The position numbers and the translations under genes were made by a program. A model generated the notes under the pieces. The model saw only the letters and a list, made by a program, of their open reading frames with translations. It ran no database searches and had not been told where the DNA came from. This document shows, piece by piece, positions 15,422 through 24,696 of a stretch of 64,000 bases of DNA. Within the stretch, counting starts at the first letter, position 1; each line of letters opens with the position of its first letter. The stretch spans positions 3,100,001 to 3,164,000 of the forward strand of contig OZ242000.1 in NCBI GenBank assembly GCA_965204615.1. The letters are read 5' to 3'. The stretch comes from Bin76 sp965204615. Lineage in GTDB: Bacteria > Actinomycetota > Acidimicrobiia > Spongiisociales > ZC4RG35.

Positions 15422-18400
15422 ATGGATCGTTCGAGCTCTAAAGAGGAGGCCGGGGCGGTTTCTCCCCACTTTGCAGACCAATGTGTGTTTGTCGATCTTG
15501 AAACCGTTCCGGGTCCCGTAGAGCCGGGACTCTCCTCTGTAAGGGCGTTGGCGGGTCTATACGGGGAGGAAGAACTACGGGTTACTGATATCCGGACAGA
15601 GCAGCAGGCCCGGGAGGCTATGGATAGACTGGCTGGTCTCGCAAGCGATGCACTGTTTGTCGCAGGGCACAACATTGTTGCCCACGACCAGCGCTTCGTT
15701 GAGGGAACGGTTCCGTCGTCCCCGCTGCTCCGGTTGCCGTTCGTGGACACCCTCTACCTATCTCCCTTGGCAAGCCCACAGCGTCCGTACCACAGGCTGG
15801 TGAAGGACTACAAGCTAGGGCCGGAACAGAGTGATCCCTTGGAGGACTGCAAACTGAGCCGGGACCTTCTCACAGATTGCTGGTCGCTGCTGGGCGAGTG
15901 GGGTCGCGGGAACCCGGGGCTTCTCGATGTTTACAGGTCATGTTTCGATGAGGGAACGGGTGAGTTCCTGGAAACCCTGGGCGGCCGCAGCCTTCGGCAT
16001 TGGGAAATTGAGTTTCGGTTCACCGACATCGCAGAAGGGAGATTCTGTCGCAAAGCAGCCCGGCGACACATCCTCGAACTCACAAGCAACCCGCAGACCC
16101 GACCGGCCATCGCCTACGCCTTGGCTTGGCTGTTGGTTGCTGAAACCGAATCAGTCCTTCCGAGGTGGGTCCACTTCCAGTTCCCGCATGCCGGTCGCCT
16201 TATCCGTGACCTCCGCAGCGTGCCCTGCGGCGTCGGTCTGTGCGGGTACTGCAAGATACAACATGACCCAAAGGAGAACTTGCAGCGATACTTCCGCTAC
16301 TCGGAGTTCCGATCGTCACCAACCACCCCGGAGGGGGATAGCCTCCAGGAGCGAATTACCACGACCATGCTCGAGGGTTTCCCCCTGCTGGGGATCATGC
16401 CGACCGGTGGGGGCAAATCGCTGTGTTTCCAGCTACCCGCGATTCTCCGGTACAAGCAGTCCGGCGCATTGACGATTGTGGTGTCCCCACTCCAGGCGTT
16501 GATGAGAGACCAGGTGGAAAGCCTCAACAAGAAGACTGCAAGCCCGAATCTGGCGGCAACCCTGAACGGTCTCCAGACCATGCCCGAGCGATACGACACC
16601 TTGGAGGGTTTGCGCCTCGGCAAGTTCGCGATTCTCTATGTTTCCCCGGAGCAGCTGCGCAGCCCGACTTTTGAGCGGACTGTCCGCCAGCGGAAGATAG
16701 CGGCATGGGTGTTCGACGAGGCTCATTGTTTGGCCCAGTGGGGACACGACTTCAGGCCTGATTACTACTACGCGGGACGGTTTATACGGGAGTTCTCCGA
16801 AAGGGAGGGAGTCCCACCCGCCCCGGTGGCCTGCTTCACTGCCACTGCCACGCAAGCCGTTCGCGATGAGATATGCGGCTTCTTCGAAGAGCAACTCGGT
16901 CAGACACTCCGGGTCTTCTCAGCTGACCGTGTGGACCGTGACAACCTCTCATATCACGTTGAGGAACTCAGCACCGCCCAGAAAGAGTCGCGCATCCACA
17001 ACCTGCTTTTAGACAAGCTAGGCGCTCCTGCCAGCGATGCACTGAAGGGGGCAGCGATAGTGTACGCAAGGACACGCCCTCGCACGGAGGGGATAGCGGA
17101 AGCGCTTCAGAACCGGGGATGGGCGGCTCGACACTTCCACGGAGGCATGGATCCACCTGACAAGAAGGAAGTCCAGGATGCTTTCGTGTCGGGAGCGATG
17201 CCGGTAATCGTTGCTACGAACGCATTCGGGATGGGTGTTGACAAAGACAATGTTCGGCTAGTCATACACGCGGACGTGCCCTCGTCGATCGAGAACTATC
17301 TGCAAGAAGCCGGCCGGGCCGGAAGAGACGGCGCACCAGCGGACTGTGTGCTGCTCTTCACCAAAGGAGACTTGGACCGCCAGTTCGACCTGCTCTCGCG
17401 GGGCCAGATCACCAAACGAGACCTAGCCCAGATCCTCAGAGCCATTCGCCGTGTTCGGAGGAAGAAAGGCAGCGACATTGTGGTTTCGACGGGAGACTTG
17501 CTGAGAGTCCCCGAGACTTTCACATCGTTTGACCCAGAAGGCAGAGACGCCACCTCCAAGGTACGGGTGGCCATTTCATGGCTGGAGCGGGCCCTCTTCG
17601 TGCTGCGGAACGAGAACAGGACCCGTCTCTTCCACGGGATCCCTGCCGTGTCCGATGCAGACACGGATGAGATCATCGACACTCTGAACCTTTCTCGTGC
17701 GGAATCCGCTCGGTGGTCTGCCACCGTGGCGCTTCTCCGAGACTCCGATCCCCGGGCGGGGATCGACATCGACGATTTGGCTGTTCTGCCGTCGTTCAGG
17801 TCCCTCTTCGTCTCTCTCATGAGCCGCTATAACGGCAATCCTCGGCTGGTCAACGAAGCAGCCAACCGGGAAATAATCCGCATGCTCTTTCATATGGGCG
17901 AAGCCGGGGTACTCAAACGGGGAGTCCACTTCTCCGCCTGGTTCCGCCATCAGACGACCGACCATTCCAAAGCCAGGCTCGAACGGGTACATGAAGCACA
18001 GACTGCCCTGTGCGACGTCTTGGAGCAGCAGTATCCCGATCTGATCCAAGACGGGGAAGTGGAGGTGACACTGGCAGGCTTGCAGACGCGACTAAGGGAG
18101 AAGAATGTGAGCCTGCTGAACGAAGGGCTGCTCAAGCTCCTAAGGGGATGGGAACGCGCCGGCTTCGGGGAGGCTGTCGCTCTCAAGAGCAGCGGCTACG
18201 GGTCCATCCATATAGGGCTGCGTTCCAATTGGTCAGCCATGCGCCATCAACTTGATCTGCGAACCGAAGTGGGCAGGGTGATCCTCAACGAGATGGCCAA
18301 ACTCGCCGAAAGAGGCGTGCAACTCATCCTGTTCTCCCTGGACGACATGGGCAGAGCACTCGAAGATCACATACAACTCTCGTCAGCGATAAGCGACAGG

Positions 18401-20659
18401 TTCGCGGCACTCGAAAAGACGCTGCTCTTCTTGGACGAGCACCAAGTGATAAGCCTAGAACACGGGCTGTCGCTGTTTCGCCAAGCCATGACCATCAAAC
18501 TGCTGGATGAGGCTAGGAACCGGCGCTACTCGGAAAGGGATTACAAACCACTCGCCGCCCACTACAAAGCTCGAGAGTTCCAGGTTCACGCTATAGGTCG
18601 GTATGTGGAAGAAGCGACGAGCGGCGGAGAGGGAGCAAGCCAGCGACTGGTGGACAGCTATTTCGGGACGACTCAAGCGAGGTTCCGTCGGCAGTATTTT
18701 CCCAACGTTGCGACCGTCCAGCGGCCTACTTCCCGGGAACGATACGAGGAAATCGTCGACAATCTGCGTAACGCCCCACAGCAACGAATCGTCACCGCCC
18801 GAAGAGACCAGAACCTGCTGGTGCTGGCAGGTCCCGGATCTGGGAAGACGCGGGTGGTTGTTCACCGCTGTGCGTATCTTCTCCAAGTGGAACGTATCCG
18901 ACCCGAGCGGATCCTCGTGATTTGTTACAACCGGACCGCCATGTACGAACTGCGTTCACGGATTAGGTCACTCGTGGGAGATCTGGCCCGGCAGGTGGCG
19001 ATCCACACCTACCACTCGCTGGCCCTAAGAATCTGTGAACGCTCCCTGGTTGAGGAACGGCACGCGGGTGCCGATCGGGATGTCGACTTTCCTGAAATGA
19101 TCCGTGCGGCCAACCGGCGGCTACAGGGGGAAGAACACATAGAAGGAGTTAACACCGATGACCTCCGCGACCGGCTACTAGCCGGATACGAGCACGTCCT
19201 GGTCGACGAATACCAAGACATCGACGAAGACCAGTACGAGATGCTCACCCACATCGCCCGGAAAGCGGGCAGAGACGAAGACAGGTACGCCACGATCCTC
19301 GCGGTAGGAGACGACGACCAAGCCATCTACGAATGGAGAGGCGCCAATACCGAGTTCATTCACCGCTACGAGAGCGACTTCAATGCCCGGATTCGATACC
19401 TTGTCGAAAATTACCGGTCGACAACCAACATCATCAACACAGCCAACCGTCTGATCGAAAACAACCGGGGGAGGATGAAAGAGCACCGCTCTATCAGAAT
19501 CAACCACGCCCGGCAAAACCGCCCGCCAGGCGGTGCCTGGGAGAGGCTGAATCCCGTCCTCCGAGGAAGAGTCCTCCTGCTCGATGTCAAAGACGGTTTA
19601 GCAGCGGATGCAGCAGTAATGGCATACATCGAAAGGGTCAGAGAACTCCGCCCGGCCACCGAATGGACCGAAGTCGCAGTATTGGCCCGGACCTGGGAGG
19701 AGGCCAACGGAACCCGAGGCTACTTGGAAAGGAAAGGCATACCTATAAGAAGGCCTGTTCCCGAGGGGATGCCACCTCTACAACGAGTCAGAGAATTCCG
19801 TCGGCTTCTCGACCATCTGGAGGGCCTAGACACTCCAGACGTAGCGGTACCGACGATCAGACAGCATCTTGCCGCGGTCTGCGGAGCCAAGTCATTCTGG
19901 ACCGTCATGGCCGACCGTATCCTCGCCGAGATCGAACAAGATGTGGGGGAGGAACCCTGCCCGCGAACCTACCTTACGAGAGCAATCCACGACCAACTTA
20001 CGGTGGCCAAGAGAGAACAACTCATCGGGGAAGGGGTGCTAGTCGCAACCGTCCACGCTGCTAAGGGAAAAGAATTCCCCCATGTGATAGTTCTGGGTGG
20101 CGATTGGAGCCAGTCTCTCAACAGGGACAAGAAGGAAGCAGAGAGGCGCCTGTTCTACGTAGCCATGACCAGGGCAAAGAGCACTCTGACCATCATCAAA
20201 CGCCAAGACGACCCACTTCCATACATCGAGGAAATCCAAGGACCCGGAGTAACCCAACGATCATGGGCGTTTGCTAATGATGGAGTAGGACGAGCCCGTA
20301 CCTCATACAGCCAGCTTGGGCTTGAAGACATCTACCTGAGCTACGCCGGGAACCAACCTCCCCAACACCCCATCCACGACGCGCTGACCGACATTGTCAC
20401 CGGCGGCAGAGTCACTTTGAACGCAGACGGAAAAACGACCGTGGCCGTCCGCGACACCAAAGGCAGAGAACTAGCACGGCTGTCACAGAAAGCTGCACAT
20501 CAGTGGAGGCAGACGCAGGGAGAAACGACAAGTGACGAGACCACCGTGCTTGCCATGGTCTCCCGCACCAAAGACGACGGCAAAGAGGAATACCACCACC
20601 TCATCAAAAAGGACCGCTGGGAAGTGCCCATCCTCGAAACGCGCCACCACCAACCATGA
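15422..20659 (+). CDS. exonuclease-RecQ-UvrD fusion helicase, putative defence or repair protein
   Basis: 1745 residues in three enzymatic blocks. Residues 18-155 form a DnaQ-like 3'-5' exonuclease (FVDLET with D25/E27, AGHNIVAHD with D89, EDCKLSRDL). A Cys cluster (C269, C274, C277) could bind zinc. Residues 310-660 are a RecQ-type SF2 helicase (MPTGGGKS, DEAH, TATAT, NAFGMGVDK, QEAGRAGRDG). After a 450-residue helical middle, residues 1115-1600 are a UvrD/PcrA-type SF1 helicase (AGPGSGKT near 1137, DEYQD at 1262, GDDDQAIYEWRG, VHAAKGKEF near 1544, YVAMTRAK). The last 140 residues are unassigned. All helicase motifs look intact. GGAGAGG precedes the ATG. It sits alone among orphan genes and gene debris. 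Confidence 0.9.
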   Translation: MDRSSSKEEAGAVSPHFADQCVFVDLETVPGPVEPGLSSVRALAGLYGEEELRVTDIRTEQQAREAMDRLAGLASDALFVAGHNIVAHDQRFVEGTVPSSPLLRLPFVDTLYLSPLASPQRPYHRLVKDYKLGPEQSDPLEDCKLSRDLLTDCWSLLGEWGRGNPGLLDVYRSCFDEGTGEFLETLGGRSLRHWEIEFRFTDIAEGRFCRKAARRHILELTSNPQTRPAIAYALAWLLVAETESVLPRWVHFQFPHAGRLIRDLRSVPCGVGLCGYCKIQHDPKENLQRYFRYSEFRSSPTTPEGDSLQERITTTMLEGFPLLGIMPTGGGKSLCFQLPAILRYKQSGALTIVVSPLQALMRDQVESLNKKTASPNLAATLNGLQTMPERYDTLEGLRLGKFAILYVSPEQLRSPTFERTVRQRKIAAWVFDEAHCLAQWGHDFRPDYYYAGRFIREFSEREGVPPAPVACFTATATQAVRDEICGFFEEQLGQTLRVFSADRVDRDNLSYHVEELSTAQKESRIHNLLLDKLGAPASDALKGAAIVYARTRPRTEGIAEALQNRGWAARHFHGGMDPPDKKEVQDAFVSGAMPVIVATNAFGMGVDKDNVRLVIHADVPSSIENYLQEAGRAGRDGAPADCVLLFTKGDLDRQFDLLSRGQITKRDLAQILRAIRRVRRKKGSDIVVSTGDLLRVPETFTSFDPEGRDATSKVRVAISWLERALFVLRNENRTRLFHGIPAVSDADTDEIIDTLNLSRAESARWSATVALLRDSDPRAGIDIDDLAVLPSFRSLFVSLMSRYNGNPRLVNEAANREIIRMLFHMGEAGVLKRGVHFSAWFRHQTTDHSKARLERVHEAQTALCDVLEQQYPDLIQDGEVEVTLAGLQTRLREKNVSLLNEGLLKLLRGWERAGFGEAVALKSSGYGSIHIGLRSNWSAMRHQLDLRTEVGRVILNEMAKLAERGVQLILFSLDDMGRALEDHIQLSSAISDRFAALEKTLLFLDEHQVISLEHGLSLFRQAMTIKLLDEARNRRYSERDYKPLAAHYKAREFQVHAIGRYVEEATSGGEGASQRLVDSYFGTTQARFRRQYFPNVATVQRPTSRERYEEIVDNLRNAPQQRIVTARRDQNLLVLAGPGSGKTRVVVHRCAYLLQVERIRPERILVICYNRTAMYELRSRIRSLVGDLARQVAIHTYHSLALRICERSLVEERHAGADRDVDFPEMIRAANRRLQGEEHIEGVNTDDLRDRLLAGYEHVLVDEYQDIDEDQYEMLTHIARKAGRDEDRYATILAVGDDDQAIYEWRGANTEFIHRYESDFNARIRYLVENYRSTTNIINTANRLIENNRGRMKEHRSIRINHARQNRPPGGAWERLNPVLRGRVLLLDVKDGLAADAAVMAYIERVRELRPATEWTEVAVLARTWEEANGTRGYLERKGIPIRRPVPEGMPPLQRVREFRRLLDHLEGLDTPDVAVPTIRQHLAAVCGAKSFWTVMADRILAEIEQDVGEEPCPRTYLTRAIHDQLTVAKREQLIGEGVLVATVHAAKGKEFPHVIVLGGDWSQSLNRDKKEAERRLFYVAMTRAKSTLTIIKRQDDPLPYIEEIQGPGVTQRSWAFANDGVGRARTSYSQLGLEDIYLSYAGNQPPQHPIHDALTDIVTGGRVTLNADGKTTVAVRDTKGRELARLSQKAAHQWRQTQGETTSDETTVLAMVSRTKDDGKEEYHHLIKKDRWEVPILETRHHQP

Positions 20660-20852
20660 TCGAACAACCTGACTGCTGCCTGCTGGGGTCTGGGTCACTT
20701 GTGACCGACAACCCATTCAGAGTATCCCAACTCCACAAGAAGTGGGGCCACATTGGAGTTGCCTTGATGAGGGGTGTTGAGGATTCTGCTGTTTGGCTCC
20801 AGTGAGTAGTTTTGGGCGCACATTGCTCATTCACTCACTTGACAGTTTGAAA

Positions 20853-21394
20853 GGGAGGCGGTAGTCGGCGCCGAGCGTCTGCCATATCAGGGGAACTCCG
20901 GGGCGGTAGGCGAGGTGGTGGCGGGTTGGGGCGTTGAGGATGGTGAGGTGGGCTGGGCCTTCCGGGGCCAGGCGACCGATGTCGGTCCGGCGTAAGGCGG
21001 CGGCGCCGCCGGTGGTGGTTGCGGCTATGGCTTCGTCGATGGTCATGTTCATGTCGCGGACCGCCAGGGCGATGCAGAAGGAGATGGGTGGAGAAGTCGG
21101 CGCCGGGGAGGAGGGTGGCTACTGTTTCGCTGGCGGCGAGCATCTCGATGTCGTCGTCGGATAGGTAGGTGCAATGGTCGACGGAGGCACAGCCCATCTC
21201 CACGCCGAGGCGGACCCCGGGGCCGTAGTCGAGTTGGTTGGCCTGGAGTCGCAGACCCAGGCCTGCGCGCCGGCCGGCCTCGAGGACCGCTCTCGATTGA
21301 TCGATGTCGAAGGCGCCGGTCTCGCAGAACACGTCGATCCAGCGCACATGGGGTCAGACCGCATCGAGCATGGGTCCGCAGACCAACTCGGTGT
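20853..21394 (-). pseudogene. truncated, frameshifted imidazolonepropionase copy
   Basis: Matches the 3' half of the intact hutI at 22183-22821 with many scattered substitutions. It lacks 95 bp present in the intact gene (22420-22514), with a GG microhomology at the junction, which shifts the frame; the whole 5' half is absent. A conserved LHANQ has become LQANQ. The amount of silent divergence argues for an old duplication or a copy from a related strain rather than a recent event. It marks one edge of the accessory island. Confidence 0.85.
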
Positions 21395-21470
21395 GGACAC
21401 AGAAGCCAAACCAATAGGGACAAGGGCAAAGTAGGATGATGGTTACGTCTAGAAGGCGATCAGGAGGCCC

Positions 21471-21659
21471 ATGAGCGACTACGGCGCTGAACTCGAGACG
21501 CAGTTGGAGGAGCGAGAAGCCGGTATCGCCGATCTTCTTGTTACGTACGAGGCCGCGGAGGTTTCCTACTTTGCTGCTGTGGCCGCTACCACGCCAGTTG
21601 TACAGCGGTTTGTTGCCTCGAACTCGTCCGAGTGGGTTTCAAATGCCGACATGGGGTGA
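21471..21659 (+). CDS. small hypothetical protein upstream of a broken protease gene
   Basis: 62 residues, MSDYGAELETQLEEREAGIADLLV, predicted mostly helical. A strong ribosome-binding site (GGAGG, 5 nt before ATG) supports expression. It overlaps the ATG of the following Clp-fold protease remnant (21643) by 17 bp, which suggests the two once formed a coupled pair. No family recognised. Confidence 0.6.
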   Translation: MSDYGAELETQLEEREAGIADLLVTYEAAEVSYFAAVAATTPVVQRFVASNSSEWVSNADMG

Positions 21660-22094
21660 ACAACTCCGTGAACTGTATGAGCTGAAGAGGGCTGCCGCTG
21701 AACCGTAGGACCCTGGTGAACCCCCAATGCCTGGTGATTGGTCGCCCCACGACCGGCTTCGTCGTAGGTACCTCAAGAAGTTGTCGACTTATACGGGTCG
21801 TGCCACGATCTTCTACGGTACGTGCTGGCTGGAGAACAAACCTGTTCCGATCGTTGAAGCCCTGTCTCTCATCTTGGGTGATCAGCAAGGATTCATGGAG
21901 GCTGTGTCTAACAGCAGGACCTTGAGGTCAGTCGTCTTGAGGCTGACCAGACGCTACAAGACCTCGTCTTGTCGGTTCATCATGCCGCTCGTCACACTTT
22001 CAACGACACAGGAACGACAAAGCTCATCGAGAACCACCACGGACGGGCGTACTTGGAGATAATGACACAGGTCGTCATGCCACCGCCGCAGTAG
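21643..22094 (+). pseudogene. broken SDH-family (Clp-fold) serine proteinase gene
   Basis: The frame begins MPTWGEQLRELYELKRAAAE, hits TAG at 21706, continues DPGEPPMPGDWSPHDRLRR and then YLKKLSTYTGRATIFYG up to QQGFMEAVSN, then jumps without the catalytic core to a second frame reading LEADQTLQDLVLSVHHAARH, then TFNDTGTTKLIENHHGRAYLE, ending at TAG 22094. The two parts match, from memory, the N- and C-termini of SDH_sah-type membrane-associated serine proteinases, whose middle (the Ser-Lys site) is deleted. So there is one nonsense codon plus a large internal deletion: a dead gene. Confidence 0.65.
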
Positions 22095-22138
22095 CCCGGG
22101 CTCCAACAACCGCCGGGCGCGTAGCCGACCGGGAACCA

Positions 22139-23341
22139 TCAGCACCGCCGAGAACCAGTCGAGATCGCAGAGGCCTCTGTGGACGGGAGTCGGTAGTCGG
22201 AACCGAGCGTCCGCCACACAAGGGGAACACCGGGGCGGTAGGCGAGGTGGTGACGGGTGGGCGCGTTGAGGATGGTCAGGTGCGCGGGACCTCCCGGAGT
22301 TAGGCGGCCGACATCGGTTCGGCGTAGGGCGGCGGCGCCGCCCGTGGTGACTGCGGCTATGGCTTCGTCGATGGTCATGTTCATGTCGCGGACCGCCAGG
22401 GCGATGCAGAAGGAGATGGAGGTGGTGTAGCTCGAGCCCGGGTTGCAGTTGGAGGCGATGGCCACCTGGACTCCGGCGTCGATGGCGCGCCGTGCGTCGG
22501 GGTAGGGCTGGCGGGTGGAGAAGTCGGCGGCGGGGAGGAAGGTGGCAACGGTGTCGCTGGCGGCGAGCATCTCGATGTCGTCGTCGGACAGGTAGGTGCA
22601 GTGGTCGACGGAGGCACAGCCCATCTCCACGCCCAGTCGGACCCCGGGGCCGTAGTCGAGTTGGTTGGCGTGGAGTCGCAGACCCAGGCCTGCTCGCCGG
22701 CCGGCCTCTAGGACCGCTCTCGATTGATCGACGTCGAAGGCGCCGGTCTCGCAGAACACGTCGATCCAGCGCACATGGGGCCGCACCGCGTCGAGCATGG
22801 GTCCGCAGACCAACTCGGTGTAGTCGTCGGCGCGTCCCTGGTACTCGCTCGGTACGACATGGGCGCCCAGGAAGGTGGTCTCGGTGGTCACCTCGGCTGC
22901 CAGGGAGGTGGTCAGTGCTTCGGATTCGACCGACAATCCGTAGCCCGACTTGATCTCCACGGTCGTGGTGCCCGCCCGGTGTGCCTCGATGAGCCGCTGA
23001 TCGAGCGCCGCTCTCAGGGCCGCCCGGTCCGCGGCGCGGGTGGCTTGGGTGGTGACCCGGATCCCTCCACCGTCGTAGGGTTCTCCGGCCATGCGCCGGG
23101 TGAACTCCTCGGCGCGGTCACCGGCGAAGACCAGGTGGGTGTGGGAGTCGACGAATCCGGGCAGCACGCACCGACCCCCGACGTCGAGACGTTCATCGGC
23201 CAACGCGCCGGCGGAACCGATGGCGATCACCTTGTCTCCGTCGATCACCACGGAGGCGTTCTCGACGATCCCGAGCGGTCCCTCTCCCAGGGCGGGGATG
23301 TTGGTGATCAACTCGCCGATGTTGTCGACGACCAGGGTCAT
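22139..23341 (-). CDS. hutI: imidazolonepropionase
   Basis: 400 residues, standard length. Third step of histidine degradation: hydrolyses imidazolone-5-propionate to N-formimino-L-glutamate. Amidohydrolase features: VLPGFVDSHTHLVFAGDRAEEF with the metal HxH, EIKSGYGLS, GAHVVPSEY, the metal-ligand LHANQ and VDHCTYLS regions, and ASNCNPGSS. ATG 23341 overlaps the hutF stop as ATGA. Only the extreme C-terminus (TEASAISTGSRRC) looks unlike the family, right where the accessory island begins, so the original end may have been replaced. Confidence 0.95.
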   Translation of the reverse strand: MTLVVDNIGELITNIPALGEGPLGIVENASVVIDGDKVIAIGSAGALADERLDVGGRCVLPGFVDSHTHLVFAGDRAEEFTRRMAGEPYDGGGIRVTTQATRAADRAALRAALDQRLIEAHRAGTTTVEIKSGYGLSVESEALTTSLAAEVTTETTFLGAHVVPSEYQGRADDYTELVCGPMLDAVRPHVRWIDVFCETGAFDVDQSRAVLEAGRRAGLGLRLHANQLDYGPGVRLGVEMGCASVDHCTYLSDDDIEMLAASDTVATFLPAADFSTRQPYPDARRAIDAGVQVAIASNCNPGSSYTTSISFCIALAVRDMNMTIDEAIAAVTTGGAAALRRTDVGRLTPGGPAHLTILNAPTRHHLAYRPGVPLVWRTLGSDYRLPSTEASAISTGSRRC

Positions 23342-24696
23342 GAGGTCATCAACTCGGGGATGATGGCGTCGAGTTCGGCGGCGGCATCGATCGAGACGTG
23401 GGTCCCGTCGACCACGACCGGTGTTCCGCCCACCACCAGGTGACGGACGTCGGCGCTCGAGGCGGCGAAGATCGCCGAAGCGAGTGCATTGTCGGCGCCG
23501 GCGAGGCGCACCGAGTCGAGACCGATGGTGGTGAAGTCGGCCAGGGAACCCGGCGTGAGAGCGCCCCCCTCGGTCCACCCCAGCGCCCGGTAGCCGTTTC
23601 TGGTGGCCATCTCCGCCAGGGATTCGAGCGAGTGCACCCCCCGCTCGAGTTTGGTGACGCGCTGGCCCATCTCGACTGCCCGGGTCTCCTCGAAGAGGTC
23701 GACGAAGGCGTGGGAGTCCGACCCCACGCAGAGGCGGGCGCCGGCGGCCGCCAGTGCCTCGCTCGGGCCGATGCCGTCGGCCAGATCGCGTTCGGTTGTC
23801 GGGCAGAGACAGACGTTCGCCCCGGCCTCGCCGACCAGGGAGATGTCCTCTTCCGAGACGTGGGTGGCGTGGACCAGCGTGGTGTTGGGACCCAGAGCGC
23901 CCGCCTCGGCCATCACCCCGATCGGGGTTCGCCCATGGACATCGAGGCACCCCCGGTTCTCGGCGGGCTGCTCGGAGATGTGCACGTGTAGCGGCGCGCG
24001 GTTTTCGACAGCCCAACGCGCCGCGGTCCTGATAGACGTCGGGCCCACGGCGCGCACCGAGTGGACAGCCGCGCCCACCGAGGTGTTCGGGCCCGAGACG
24101 GCGGCGGCCAGGTCGTTCACCCGGTCCGCCCATGCCTCGGCGGAGCCGTCGGAGAAGCGGGCTTGTTCCTCTGACAGGGGTGTGTACCCGGATGCCGTCC
24201 CGGGAGCAAAGCCACCGTGGAGGTAGAGGGTGTCGAGGAGGGTGAGGCGGATGCCGGCGTCGGCGGCCGCGGCCGCCAGCGAGGCTCCCATGGCGTTGGG
24301 GTCGTCGTGGGCGCCCCCGCCGGGACGGTGGTGGACGTAGTGGAATTCGCCCACCACGCCGATTCCGGCCATGGCCATCTCGGCGAAGACCGCCCGGGCA
24401 AGGCGGTAGTAGTTGTCGGGGTCGAGGCCGGAAGCCACCCGGTACATGAGGTCCCGCCAGGTCCAGAACGTGCCCCGCTCGCCCTGGGTTCGGCTCCGGA
24501 GTGCCCGGTGGAAGGCATGGCTGTGTGCGTTGGCCAGCGCCGGTAGCGTCAGTCCCGGCAGCGGTTTGGTTCCCGGGGGAGGAGCGCTGTGCCCGGAGGT
24601 CACCGCGCAGATGCCGCCCCGGTCGACTTCGATCACCACTCCCGGTGCGGCTTCCGGACCACCCAGCCAGGCCAGTTCGCACCAGTAGACGGTCAC
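23338..24696 (-). CDS. hutF: formimidoylglutamate deiminase
   Basis: 452 residues. Converts N-formimino-L-glutamate to N-formyl-L-glutamate plus ammonia, the fourth step of the five-step Hut route. Amidohydrolase signature LPGLTLPALANAHSHAFHRAL with HxH, then GTFWTWRDLMYRVAS, PLHVHISEQPAEN, HATHVSEEDISLVGEAGANV and CVGSDSHAFVDLFEE. Overlaps hutI by ATGA at its 3' end and the def gene by ATGA at its 5' end. The next enzyme, N-formylglutamate deformylase (hutG), is not in the window. Confidence 0.95.
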   Translation of the reverse strand: MTVYWCELAWLGGPEAAPGVVIEVDRGGICAVTSGHSAPPPGTKPLPGLTLPALANAHSHAFHRALRSRTQGERGTFWTWRDLMYRVASGLDPDNYYRLARAVFAEMAMAGIGVVGEFHYVHHRPGGGAHDDPNAMGASLAAAAADAGIRLTLLDTLYLHGGFAPGTASGYTPLSEEQARFSDGSAEAWADRVNDLAAAVSGPNTSVGAAVHSVRAVGPTSIRTAARWAVENRAPLHVHISEQPAENRGCLDVHGRTPIGVMAEAGALGPNTTLVHATHVSEEDISLVGEAGANVCLCPTTERDLADGIGPSEALAAAGARLCVGSDSHAFVDLFEETRAVEMGQRVTKLERGVHSLESLAEMATRNGYRALGWTEGGALTPGSLADFTTIGLDSVRLAGADNALASAIFAASSADVRHLVVGGTPVVVDGTHVSIDAAAELDAIIPELMTS

